Part shown: piece after piece, positions 46,282 through 54,150 of the stretch
Layout of the letters: the number at the start of each line of letters is the position of its first letter
Position numbering within the stretch: position 1 is the stretch's first letter
Assembly (NCBI RefSeq): GCF_029937575.1
Contig: NZ_JAPYPS010000024.1
Coordinates: 1 to 56,322 of the forward strand
DNA length: 56,322 nt
Direction: 5' to 3'
Origin: Nocardioides sp.
GTDB taxonomy: Bacteria > Actinomycetota > Actinomycetes > Propionibacteriales > Nocardioidaceae
Position numbers and translations under genes: made by a program
The notes under the pieces: generated by a model
What the model saw: only the letters and a program-made list of their open reading frames with translations
Told to the model about the DNA's origin: nothing
Databases searched by the model: none

Positions 46282-48041
46282 GACGTGCTCCCGCTCTTCT
46301 CCACGAACGGCGGGTCCTCCGGGTCGGAGATCCGCCGGTAGACGCCGAGGTCGGAGATCGCGTAGACGAGCCGGTAGTCGGTGGCGAACTGCGGGTCCTC
46401 GGCCATCTCCTCGGTCACCATGTCCAACGCCGAGCGAGTCGCGTAGTTGGTCACCTGGACGCGGTGCATGACCACCCAGCGAGCGTACTCCTGAGGATCG
46501 GCCAGGGCGTCGTCGAAGAGGTCGCCGGTCGCGCGGTTGTAGTACTCCCCGATGGGGACCCCGATGACCGGGGCGACGGCGAGCTTGTCGGCGCTCTCGT
46601 CCATCAAGATGCCGCCGCCGTCGTAGTTGGCGTGCAACCAGGTGGCCATCTCCTTGACGGGCGCGAAGGCGACCCGGCCGCTGTGGGCCTCCTCGATGAC
46701 GGTCATCCGCTCACCCGGGTCGCCCGCCCACCAGAGGTTCTGACCCACGAGCAGGGCCGCCACCGCCAGGACCGTCGGCCACACGGCGATCCCGCGGGCG
46801 AGCCCGCGCACCTCGTGCACGAGCGCGGCGACCAGCAGGGCGACCCACGGGACGGCGGAGAGCACGTAGCGGTTGTTGTAGGCGCCGGTGGGGAGCGAGA
46901 CGTCGTTGACCATGATGTGCTGGCCGGAGGTGAGGCTGAAGAGCAGGAACGCGCTCGACGTGCCGGCCAGCCAGATGAGCAGGGCGCGGTCGGACAGGCC
47001 CCACCGCGCCGTCGTCACGATCAGGCCGACACCGGCCAGGACGAGGGGCACGAGCCCGGCCGTCTCGAGCAGCGCCCACCCGAAGATCTCGAAGGACAGC
47101 CCCGGGTTGCCCTTGGTGGTGAGCTGGCCCTGCTGGATGAACACCTCGGTGAACGCGGCGGCGGAGTAGTTGCCGGTGAGGAACTCTAGCGGGTTGCCGT
47201 ACCAGGCCGCGTTGTAGGCCAGCCACCAGCAGATCGATGCGAACGGCACGGCCGCGAAGGACAGCACGCACACCAGCGCACGCCGCAGCGTCTCGCCACG
47301 GCGTACGACGACGATGGCGACGAAGATGCTGCCGCTGATCACCAGGGCCCAGGCCTCGTAGCGGGTCAGGACGCCGGCGCCGGCCGGGATCCCGGCGAAG
47401 ACCGCGAGCTCGCCACCGCTGAGCTTGCGGGAGCTGAACGCCCAGCCGGCCAGGCCGGCCAGGCACGCCAGGATGGCCGCGACGAGCACCGGCTCGGTCA
47501 GGGCGGTGGTGAAGGCGTAGAGCAGGCTGGGGTTCGCCAGCAGGACGGCCAGCCCGACGAGCCGGGCAGGACCCCCGAAGCCGAGGCGCGCCATCGTGCG
47601 GAACAGGGCTGTCGCGGCGATGCCGAGGCACAGCGTCCCGAGGATGCACGCGGCCACCCCGGTGCGGAAGAGGTAGAGGTTCTGCACGAGCGGGAGCAGC
47701 AGGAGGTGGGGCAGTGGCAGCCACACGGTGCCGAGCTGCTGGAGTCCCGGTGCCTTGCTGTCCAGGATCCTCCCGGAGATCGTGAGGTGCGCCATGGCGT
47801 CGCCGTAGTCGAGGTTGGACCCGGTCCGGACGGTGTAGACCGACGCGACGGTGCCGACGACGCAGCTGACCACGAAGACGGTGAGGCTCCCGGGCACGCG
47901 GCGACCTCGGGGCGCCTCACCGAAGGCCGTCCACGCGCGACTCGCCCGCCCGGCCCTGCCTGCTCGTGGCCGGTCGCCACGTCCGGGGACCCGGGGGTGG
48001 TCCGACCCCGAGGTGCGTGGTGCTGCGAGGTCGACGGCCAT
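46278..48041 (-). CDS. GT-C family integral membrane glycosyltransferase
   Basis: 587 aa. A basic N-terminus (about 50 residues), then about ten membrane segments, with the first outside loop carrying acidic residues (GSNLDYGDAMAHLT) as in GT-C enzymes of the ArnT/PMT type, and a C-terminal soluble domain (SADKLAVAPVIG, YRLVYAISDLGVYRR). Such enzymes transfer sugars from polyprenyl-phosphate donors outside the membrane, fitting the GtrB-GtrA pair downstream. ATG start shares one base with the BcsB-like stop (TGATG). Confidence 0.75.
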   Translation of the reverse strand: MAVDLAAPRTSGSDHPRVPGRGDRPRAGRAGRASRAWTAFGEAPRGRRVPGSLTVFVVSCVVGTVASVYTVRTGSNLDYGDAMAHLTISGRILDSKAPGLQQLGTVWLPLPHLLLLPLVQNLYLFRTGVAACILGTLCLGIAATALFRTMARLGFGGPARLVGLAVLLANPSLLYAFTTALTEPVLVAAILACLAGLAGWAFSSRKLSGGELAVFAGIPAGAGVLTRYEAWALVISGSIFVAIVVVRRGETLRRALVCVLSFAAVPFASICWWLAYNAAWYGNPLEFLTGNYSAAAFTEVFIQQGQLTTKGNPGLSFEIFGWALLETAGLVPLVLAGVGLIVTTARWGLSDRALLIWLAGTSSAFLLFSLTSGQHIMVNDVSLPTGAYNNRYVLSAVPWVALLVAALVHEVRGLARGIAVWPTVLAVAALLVGQNLWWAGDPGERMTVIEEAHSGRVAFAPVKEMATWLHANYDGGGILMDESADKLAVAPVIGVPIGEYYNRATGDLFDDALADPQEYARWVVMHRVQVTNYATRSALDMVTEEMAEDPQFATDYRLVYAISDLGVYRRISDPEDPPFVEKSGSTS

Positions 48042-50047
48042 CAGGTGGTGCGGTCGTCGCCCAGGTCGTCCATGTCGCCCTCGTCGTCGTAGTCGTCGAA
48101 CGCCCTGGGCGGAGCGTCGGCGCGGACCTGGGCGTCGACCAGCTGACGGACCTCGCGGTCACGTCGGTTGGTCCGCCACACCTGGTAGCCGAGGAGCAGG
48201 GCCAGGACGACGAAGCCGCCGACCAGCCACCAGATGAAGGGCCGACGCTCGTCGATCACCTCCTCCTGAGGCACCACGGCGTTCGAGCTGATGGTGAAGG
48301 GCCGGCGCTGTCCCGCCGAGACCAGGAGGTCGTCGGTCAGCCGGTTCCAGCCGCGCGTGGCGACGTACGTCGCGGCCGAGCGGCGCGCGGTGCTGAGGTC
48401 GGCGCCGGTGGGGCCCCACGAGCCGAGCATCAGGACGTCGCGCCCGCTGCCGCTGATCGCCTGGAAGGCGGCGTAGGGCTGGTCGGTGCCGACCCGGAAG
48501 CTGGCCTCGGCGTAGTCGACCAGGCGCATGCCGTCGAGGCGCAGCGGGGCCTTCAGATCGGTGGCGTCGCTCTCGGAGGCGCCCACGAGGAGCCCGCTCA
48601 GGTTGCTGTCGAGGAACTCGTCGGCATCGACGAGGGTGACGTCGAGGGGAGCCGACGCAGCCCGCTGCAGGGCCGAGACGAGGTAGGCGGCGTCGACCGC
48701 CGCGGTGACCCGGTCGGGCCCGCCGGGACGCAGCGCCACGGGCAGCTCGCCACCGAGGACCTGGGGGAAGGTCTGGAAGCCGCTGACCAGCCCGGTGCCG
48801 CGGGTCGCGGTGACCGACGACTTCTCCGCGTCGAAGTAGACCTCGATCGGCAGGGTCTCGGGACCCGAGCAGGTCTCGGACCGGGCGGTGGTCAGGGTGA
48901 ACTCGAGCCCGTTGTCGGAGTTGATCAGGCTGGCGTCCGCGGTGGCGTCGATGGTCAGCTCCGGTCCGCCGCTCAGCACCTGGGAGTCGAGCAGGTAGCC
49001 GTTGAGGTAGGTGTTGAGCTGGGCCTTGGTGCCCTCGGGCAGGGCGGTGTGGGTGCCGGTGACGTGGATGTCGAGCGAGTCCACCGGACCGCCGAAGGCG
49101 TCCTGGCGCACGCCGACGTACTGCGTGGTGGTGCCTGGGCCGGTGAGCCTGATCGTCGACGACCCGAGGTCGGCCAAGGTCTGTCGCATCGTGGCGTCGC
49201 GAACCTTGAGCGTCTCGGCCAGCCCGGTGCTGGTCCCACCGGTGGCGAGCTCGAGCTGCTCGGAGCCGAGGGCCTGGGCCGCGCCGGCCAGCTCGGAGCC
49301 CGAGCCGGTGAGGATGAGGGTCGTGAGCCCGAAGCGGTTGACGATCTTCGTCGCGACCGGTCCCGACCCCGGCACGATGCGCACCACGCGCTGGGTGACG
49401 TCGGTGCGCGGCAGCACCGCGGAGGCCGGGTTGAGGGCGACCGGTGTGGTGTCGTCGTACTTGGCGCTGAGCGCTGCCACCGCCGTCAGGCCCGCAGCCA
49501 GGAACTCGTCGGAGGCGCCGCTGGGCACGACGACGTCGACGCGTGAGGACGCAGCGGGGAAGAAGGCCGCCAACGAACCCGGAGCGGTCGGCGTGCCGGA
49601 GTACCGCAGCCGCAGGTCGCTGAAGACCACGTCGGCCCCGGCATCGGGGTCGGGGCAGCGACCCGTCTCGGTGTAGGTCAGCCGGATCGTGAGGCTGTTG
49701 TTGGCGTCGAGGTCGCCGGCGCGCACGGGGACCAGGAAGGCCGGCGAAGAGGTGGCGGCGACGTCGCGCACCACCCGGTTGCCGACGGCGAACTGGAGGC
49801 GACCGGTGACACCGGGCGCCACCTCGAGTCGACCGCGCACGCCGACGGGCGTGGCGCCGATCGGCACCGGGACGTCCAGCGTGACGCTGCTCTGCGCCCG
49901 AGTCGTCAGCGAGCCGGCTGCGTCGATGTCGTCGGCCCGGGCGGGGGTCGCGAGCGCCGGCACGAGCAGGGCCCCGATCACCGCCGCCAGCAGGAACAGC
50001 GCGGCCGGTCGTCGTGATGCGTGATGGATCGCAGGCCTCGTTCGCAC
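48041..50047 (-). CDS. BcsB-like surface protein of the polysaccharide operon
   Basis: 668 aa. Signal peptide (residues 1-38, ending ATPARA), a large outside region with beta-sandwich and flavodoxin-like repeats, and one C-terminal anchor (FIWWLVGGFVVLALLLGYQV) with an acidic cytoplasmic tail. The alternation of segments such as LNGYLLDSQVL and FFPAASSRVDVVVPSGASD resembles BcsB, which binds BcsA and guides cellulose outward. Start GTG 50047 lies 6 nt after GGGGGGT; the open frame to 50203 has no such site. First gene of the operon. Confidence 0.7.
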   Translation of the reverse strand: MRTRPAIHHASRRPAALFLLAAVIGALLVPALATPARADDIDAAGSLTTRAQSSVTLDVPVPIGATPVGVRGRLEVAPGVTGRLQFAVGNRVVRDVAATSSPAFLVPVRAGDLDANNSLTIRLTYTETGRCPDPDAGADVVFSDLRLRYSGTPTAPGSLAAFFPAASSRVDVVVPSGASDEFLAAGLTAVAALSAKYDDTTPVALNPASAVLPRTDVTQRVVRIVPGSGPVATKIVNRFGLTTLILTGSGSELAGAAQALGSEQLELATGGTSTGLAETLKVRDATMRQTLADLGSSTIRLTGPGTTTQYVGVRQDAFGGPVDSLDIHVTGTHTALPEGTKAQLNTYLNGYLLDSQVLSGGPELTIDATADASLINSDNGLEFTLTTARSETCSGPETLPIEVYFDAEKSSVTATRGTGLVSGFQTFPQVLGGELPVALRPGGPDRVTAAVDAAYLVSALQRAASAPLDVTLVDADEFLDSNLSGLLVGASESDATDLKAPLRLDGMRLVDYAEASFRVGTDQPYAAFQAISGSGRDVLMLGSWGPTGADLSTARRSAATYVATRGWNRLTDDLLVSAGQRRPFTISSNAVVPQEEVIDERRPFIWWLVGGFVVLALLLGYQVWRTNRRDREVRQLVDAQVRADAPPRAFDDYDDEGDMDDLGDDRTT

Positions 50048-50053
50048 GCGAAC
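50040..50053. promoter_or_regulatory. Inverted repeat over the BcsB-like start codon
   Basis: GTTCGC-AC-GCGAAC, perfect 6-bp arms with a 2-nt centre, covering GTG 50047 and adjoining the ribosome site. As RNA it could hide the start; as DNA it could be a protein site. Confidence 0.35.
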
Positions 50054-50081
50054 ACCCCCCAGTGTCGTGGCTTGAGGTACC

Positions 50082-50110
50082 AGCATGAGGGAGCGAGCAC
50101 GGCCGTGCAA
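50082..50110 (-). promoter_or_regulatory. Promoter of the polysaccharide operon
   Basis: Minus strand: TTGCAC (50110-50105), 17-nt spacer, CATGCT (50087-50082). Start of transcription near 50075 gives a leader of about 28 nt containing the GGGGGG ribosome site. Confidence 0.6.
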
Positions 50111-50135
50111 GTGCGGGCGCGACAAACGTCGCCCT

Positions 50136-50149
50136 GGCACTGTGGTGCC
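50136..50149. promoter_or_regulatory. Inverted repeat in the divergent promoter region
   Basis: GGCAC-TGTG-GTGCC, about 68 bp upstream of the polysaccharide operon start and 51 bp upstream of the Sua5-like start. Possible regulator site; the protein is unknown. Confidence 0.35.
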
Positions 50150-50181
50150 GGGCACATCCGGGGGAGTTGAGCGTGCAGTGC

Positions 50182-50187
50182 GAAGAT
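50182..50187 (+). promoter_or_regulatory. -10 box of leaderless Sua5-like gene
   Basis: GAAGAT, 6 nt before ATG 50194. Confidence 0.35.
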
Positions 50188-50193
50188 CATGCC

Positions 50194-50817
50194 ATGCCTG
50201 CACGCTTCGTCGACGTACATTCAGAGAATCCTCAGCCCCGCCGGGTCCAGCAGATCGTCGAGGCCCTGCGGGACGACGCCCTGATCGCCTATCCGACCGA
50301 CTCCGGCTACGCGCTGGGTTCGCGCGTGGGCAACCGGGAGGGGCGTGACCGGATCCTGCGGATCCGTGGTCTCGACGATCGGCACCACTTCACCCTGGTC
50401 TGCAAGGACTTCGCCCAGCTCGGGTCGCTCGTGCACGTGGACAACGCCGCGTTCCGGGCCATCCGCGCGGCGACGCCCGGGCCGTACACGTTCATCCTGA
50501 CGGCGATGCCCGAGGTGCCCAAGCGGCTGCTGCACCCGAAGAAGAAGACGGTCGGGGTGCGGATCCCCGAGCACCCGTTCGTGCGCGCGCTCCTCGAGGA
50601 GCTCGGCGAGCCGCTGTTGAGCAGCTCACTGATCATGCCGGGTGAGACCGAGCCTCGCACGGTGGGCTGGGAGATCAAGGAGGAGCTCGACCACGACCTG
50701 GACATCGTCGTGGAGGCCGGGGAGACCACCGCGGAGCCGACGACCGTGGTCGACTTCTCCACCGGGGTGCCGGAGGTGCTCAGGCGCGGAGCCGGCGACC
50801 CGGACCGCTTCGAGTGA
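50194..50817 (+). CDS. YciO/Sua5/YrdC family L-threonylcarbamoyladenylate synthase-like protein
   Basis: 207 aa. YrdC fold: LIAYPTDSGYALGSRVGN for the threonine/ATP site, KDFAQLGSLVHVDN, ATPGPYTFILTA and GVRIPEHPFVRALLEELGEPLLSSS. These fit the single-domain YciO branch, whose role in t6A modification is less certain than for TsaC/Sua5. Start at ATG 50194 (MPARFVDVHS) fits a leaderless promoter; an in-frame ATG at 50167 exists. Its 3' end overlaps the convergent DUF6542 gene by 38 nt. Confidence 0.82.
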   Translation: MPARFVDVHSENPQPRRVQQIVEALRDDALIAYPTDSGYALGSRVGNREGRDRILRIRGLDDRHHFTLVCKDFAQLGSLVHVDNAAFRAIRAATPGPYTFILTAMPEVPKRLLHPKKKTVGVRIPEHPFVRALLEELGEPLLSSSLIMPGETEPRTVGWEIKEELDHDLDIVVEAGETTAEPTTVVDFSTGVPEVLRRGAGDPDRFE

Positions 50818-51229
50818 GCGACTCGCGCTGGACTCGGACCCGGACCCGAACGACGAGCACGGCCAGGGCGAGCAGGTAGCCGATCACCAGGGCGAGGCTG
50901 TGGTGGGACAGGCCCGAGACGATGGCCTGGACCAGACCGTCCTCGGCACGGGCGATCGACTCGGAGCGCGTCATCGCCAGGAGGGTGAAGGTCGCCAGCA
51001 TCAGGATCGGTGGGAGCACCCCGACGGTGAAGAAGTCGCGGGGATGCACGGCCAGCGCCAGGGCCAGGCAGAGCAGGACGAACGCCAGGTCGAAGAGCAG
51101 ACCGATCTGACCACCGAGGACCAGGTCGAGGGCTGCTGCCGTGAGGGCGAGCGCCACTCCGAGCGCGGCCATCTCGCGACCGGACTCGTGACCTTCTTCC
51201 CACACCGTGCGGGAGGCGGGCAGGCTCAC
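50780..51229 (-). CDS. DUF6542-type membrane protein
   Basis: 149 aa, four hydrophobic segments (AALGVALALTAAALDLVLGG and IGLLFDLAFVLLCLALALA among them) between an N-terminal charged stretch and an Arg-rich C-terminus. The motif DFFTVGVLPPILMLATF is typical of this small actinobacterial family of unknown function. GTG 51229 overlaps the rmuC stop by 4 nt; the longer frame to 52297 is a shadow of rmuC. Confidence 0.72.
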   Translation of the reverse strand: MSLPASRTVWEEGHESGREMAALGVALALTAAALDLVLGGQIGLLFDLAFVLLCLALALAVHPRDFFTVGVLPPILMLATFTLLAMTRSESIARAEDGLVQAIVSGLSHHSLALVIGYLLALAVLVVRVRVRVQRESLTRSGPGRRLRA

Positions 51230-52332
51230 CGGACCACCGTACGGGCGCTCGGTGGCTCGTCGGTGTCGCCGCGCCGGTCGACCGCGCGGAGCTCGACGGG
51301 ACGCGGCGAGTCGAGGGTGTCGTCGGTGACGCCGAGGTCGGAGAAGCGCCGCGCTCCCACGAGGACCCGCGACTCCAGCGACCCGACCGCCGAGTTGAAG
51401 TGGCCGACCGCGGCGTTCAGGGAGCGCCCGACCTGGTCGAGGTGAGTGCTGAACGTGCCGAGGCGGTGGTGCAGGTCGCGGCCGAGCCGGTGGATCTCCG
51501 CGGCCTGGAGGGTCAGCGTCTCGTGGCTCCAGCCGTGGGCGACCGTGCGGAGCAGGGCGATCAGGGTCGTCGGCGTCGCCAGGACCACCTGACGCGCCGC
51601 GGCGTGCTCGATCAGGGTCGGGTCGGCCTCCAGCGCGGCCGAGAGGAACGACTCCGCCGGCACGAAGAGCACCACGAACTCCGGGGTCTCGCTCAGCGAG
51701 CGCCAGTAGGCCTTCGACCCGAGAGCGTCGACGTGCGTGCGCAGCTGCCGGGCGTGGCGGTCGAGGTGGTGCTCGCGCTCCTCCTCGTCGTCGGTGCCGG
51801 TGGCGTCGAGGTAGGCGTCCAACGGGACCTTGGCGTCGAGCACGACCTGACGGCCCCCGGAGAGGTGCACGACCAGGTCGGGGCGCAGGGCTCCGTCGTC
51901 GAGCTGGACCTGCTCGTGGAAGTCGCAACGCTCGACGAGGCCGGCCAGCTCGACGGCCCGGCGCAGGTGCAGCTCTCCCCAGCGTCCACGGACCTGCGGC
52001 CGACGCAGAGCCGTCGACAGGCTCTGCGTCTCGCGCCGCAGGGTCTCGGTGGACAAGCGCATGTCGGAGACCTGCTCGTGCAGCTGGCTCTGCCAGGCCA
52101 CGCGGGTGTGCTCCAGGTCGCGCATCTGGTCGTGAAGCCGCTCCAGGCTCTCGCGGACGACGGCCTCCTCGGCGACTCGGTGGTCCAGGGCGCGTGCCAG
52201 GCGGCTCTGGTCGGGGGAGTCGGGGCGCGGGCGAAGGACGCCGGCGGCATACCCCAGGGCGCCACCGATCGTGCCGCCGAGCGCCAGGGCGGCGCACCCG
52301 AGGAGCAGCAGGGCCGGGATCGAGATCTCCAT
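51226..52332 (-). CDS. rmuC: DNA recombination protein RmuC
   Basis: 368 aa. One N-terminal membrane segment, a coiled coil (about 45-110; RLHDQMRDLEHTRVAWQSQ) and the RmuC nuclease-like core: RGRWGELHLRRAVELAGL, LRPDLVVHLSGG, VVLDAKVPLDAYL (the Asp and Lys of the restriction-endonuclease-like fold) and FVPAESFLSAAL. Proposed to limit inversions between short repeats. Leaderless ATG, 6 nt after CATGCT. Confidence 0.92.
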   Translation of the reverse strand: MEISIPALLLLGCAALALGGTIGGALGYAAGVLRPRPDSPDQSRLARALDHRVAEEAVVRESLERLHDQMRDLEHTRVAWQSQLHEQVSDMRLSTETLRRETQSLSTALRRPQVRGRWGELHLRRAVELAGLVERCDFHEQVQLDDGALRPDLVVHLSGGRQVVLDAKVPLDAYLDATGTDDEEEREHHLDRHARQLRTHVDALGSKAYWRSLSETPEFVVLFVPAESFLSAALEADPTLIEHAAARQVVLATPTTLIALLRTVAHGWSHETLTLQAAEIHRLGRDLHHRLGTFSTHLDQVGRSLNAAVGHFNSAVGSLESRVLVGARRFSDLGVTDDTLDSPRPVELRAVDRRGDTDEPPSARTVVR

Positions 52333-52338
52333 GGGGTC

Positions 52339-52344
52339 AGCATG
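52339..52344 (-). promoter_or_regulatory. -10 box of leaderless rmuC
   Basis: CATGCT on the minus strand, 6 nt before ATG 52332. Confidence 0.5.
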
Positions 52345-52401
52345 GCGGTGGGCACCGACAACGCCGGGGACCCGACGTACCCGGGGCCGGCGAGCGGGGT
52401 G

Positions 52402-54150
52402 TCAGCCCTCGTGGTCGGGGTGCGGCTCGAGGTGGGGCAGGCACAGCCCGTGCTCGGTGACCGCGGCGAGGACGTCGGCTGCGGGTGCGGGCGGTGCGAG
52501 CAGGGTCCCCTGACCCAGGCCGACCCCGATGGAGCGGGCGTACCCGAGCTCCTGGGCGGTCTCGATCCCTTCCGCGACGGGCGTCAGGGACAGGTCGTCG
52601 AGCATGTGCGAGACGTGGCCGAGCAGGGTCCGGCCCGCCTCACCGCCGCCCTCCGCGACCAGGCTGCGATCGAGCTTGACCCATTCCCAGGGCCAGCTGT
52701 TCAGCAGTCCGAGTGCGGAGTAGCCGACCCCGAAGTCGTCGACGGCGAAGCCGATGCCGGCGTCGGCGAGCTCGGTGGCGAGGATGCGCTGCGACGGCGT
52801 CCAGCGGGCGACGTGTCGCTCGGAGATCTCCAGCACCAGGTGCACGTCGGTGCCCTCGAGGCGCTGCGGCAGCGTCTCGAGGAGGTAGCTGCCGCTGCGG
52901 AGCTGCTCGAACTCCAGGTTGATGCTCAACGCCACCGGAGCGCTCGCGAGCCGCTCGACCGCGCGCATCGTGGCCAGCGCGCTGTCGAGGACCACCTCGG
53001 TGAGCTCGTCGAGCATGCGGAGCTTGGAGGCCGAGCCGACCAGGAGCAACGGCGAGACCTGACCGACCTCGAGGTGCTGCCCGCGGACCAGGGCCTCGTA
53101 GCCGTGGATCGCTCCGGAGCGCAGGTCGACGATCGGCTGGAAGGCCACCCGGACCCGACCCTCGTCCAGCATCTCGCGGAGCAGCGTGCTCTCGTCGTAC
53201 CACCGAGGGGGGCGCTGGCCGGGACGCGAGCGCTTGTTGTCGCGCATCCGGCGCTCGGCGGAGCGCAACAGCAGCTCGGGGTCGTCGGCGGCCGAGATCG
53301 ACAGCTGAGCGCCGATGCTGACGTCGATCGACAGCATCAGGTCGCCGACCGGGATGGGCGCCCGCAGCAGCCGGGTCAGCTCCTCGACGATCCCGTCGAG
53401 GTGCTCCTGGCCCTCGACCTTGCGCAGCACGACCGCGAACTCGTCGCCGCCCATCCGTGCGGCGATCGACCCTTCGGGGAACGGGCCGTAGCGCAGCCGG
53501 GCACCCACCTCGCGCAGCACCTCGTCGGCCTCGAGGTGGCCGAACTGCTCGTTGAGCTCCTTGAACCGGTCGATGTCGAGGAAGAGGACACCGAGGTACT
53601 CGGAGTGACGCTCGATCATCACGTCCTCGACGAGCTCGCGGAAGAACCCGTGCTGCCACAGCCCGGTCAGGTCGTCGGTCAGGGCGCGTCGGCGCAGGTG
53701 CTCGTCGCGGCGTGCGGCGTGCTTCGAAGCGGTCGCCATGGTGGCGAGGGCGGTCAGTACGCGGTGGTCGAGACTGCTGAAGATGGCGCTCCCGAAGGGA
53801 CGACGGGCGACCAGGTAGCGACCGTCCCCGAAGACGAAGCTCGCATCGGGCGGTGGCGCCGGCACGATCTCGACCGAGATCGTCGCGTCGACGGCGTGGG
53901 AGCACCACTCGACCAGGAGCTGCTCGATCGCGTCCTCAGGCCAGGGCATCTCGATCGCGGCGTCGGCCAGCACGTCGATGAGCTCGCGCTCCGGCGTGAC
54001 CTCAGGCGCGGTCGCCGCCGGCACCGGGGGCTCCTCGACGGCGGGGGGTTCGGGTGGTGGTGCCTCCTCGGGCTCCGGCTCGCGGCGCGGCCCGTCGGCC
54101 ATCAGGTAGGTGATGGGCTGTTTCTGCCGTCGTCGCCGGCGGCCCTTCAT
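52402..54150 (-). CDS. GGDEF-EAL protein (cyclic-di-GMP synthase and phosphodiesterase)
   Basis: 582 aa, soluble. Basic N-terminus and Pro/Glu-rich linker (1-55), a small GAF-like region (about 56-145), then GGDEF (155-310) with the intact active site at 234-238 (MGGDEF) and no RxxD inhibitory site before it. The EAL domain (325-570) keeps every expected residue: Glu352 (EAL), Asn411, Glu441, Asp471-Asp472, Lys492, Glu527 and Gln547. It could both make and degrade cyclic di-GMP. ATG overlaps the xth stop (ATGA), so it is expressed with exonuclease III. It lies near the MshEN-GT2 polysaccharide operon, a likely user of the signal. Confidence 0.92.
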   Translation of the reverse strand: MKGRRRRRQKQPITYLMADGPRREPEPEEAPPPEPPAVEEPPVPAATAPEVTPERELIDVLADAAIEMPWPEDAIEQLLVEWCSHAVDATISVEIVPAPPPDASFVFGDGRYLVARRPFGSAIFSSLDHRVLTALATMATASKHAARRDEHLRRRALTDDLTGLWQHGFFRELVEDVMIERHSEYLGVLFLDIDRFKELNEQFGHLEADEVLREVGARLRYGPFPEGSIAARMGGDEFAVVLRKVEGQEHLDGIVEELTRLLRAPIPVGDLMLSIDVSIGAQLSISAADDPELLLRSAERRMRDNKRSRPGQRPPRWYDESTLLREMLDEGRVRVAFQPIVDLRSGAIHGYEALVRGQHLEVGQVSPLLLVGSASKLRMLDELTEVVLDSALATMRAVERLASAPVALSINLEFEQLRSGSYLLETLPQRLEGTDVHLVLEISERHVARWTPSQRILATELADAGIGFAVDDFGVGYSALGLLNSWPWEWVKLDRSLVAEGGGEAGRTLLGHVSHMLDDLSLTPVAEGIETAQELGYARSIGVGLGQGTLLAPPAPAADVLAAVTEHGLCLPHLEPHPDHEG

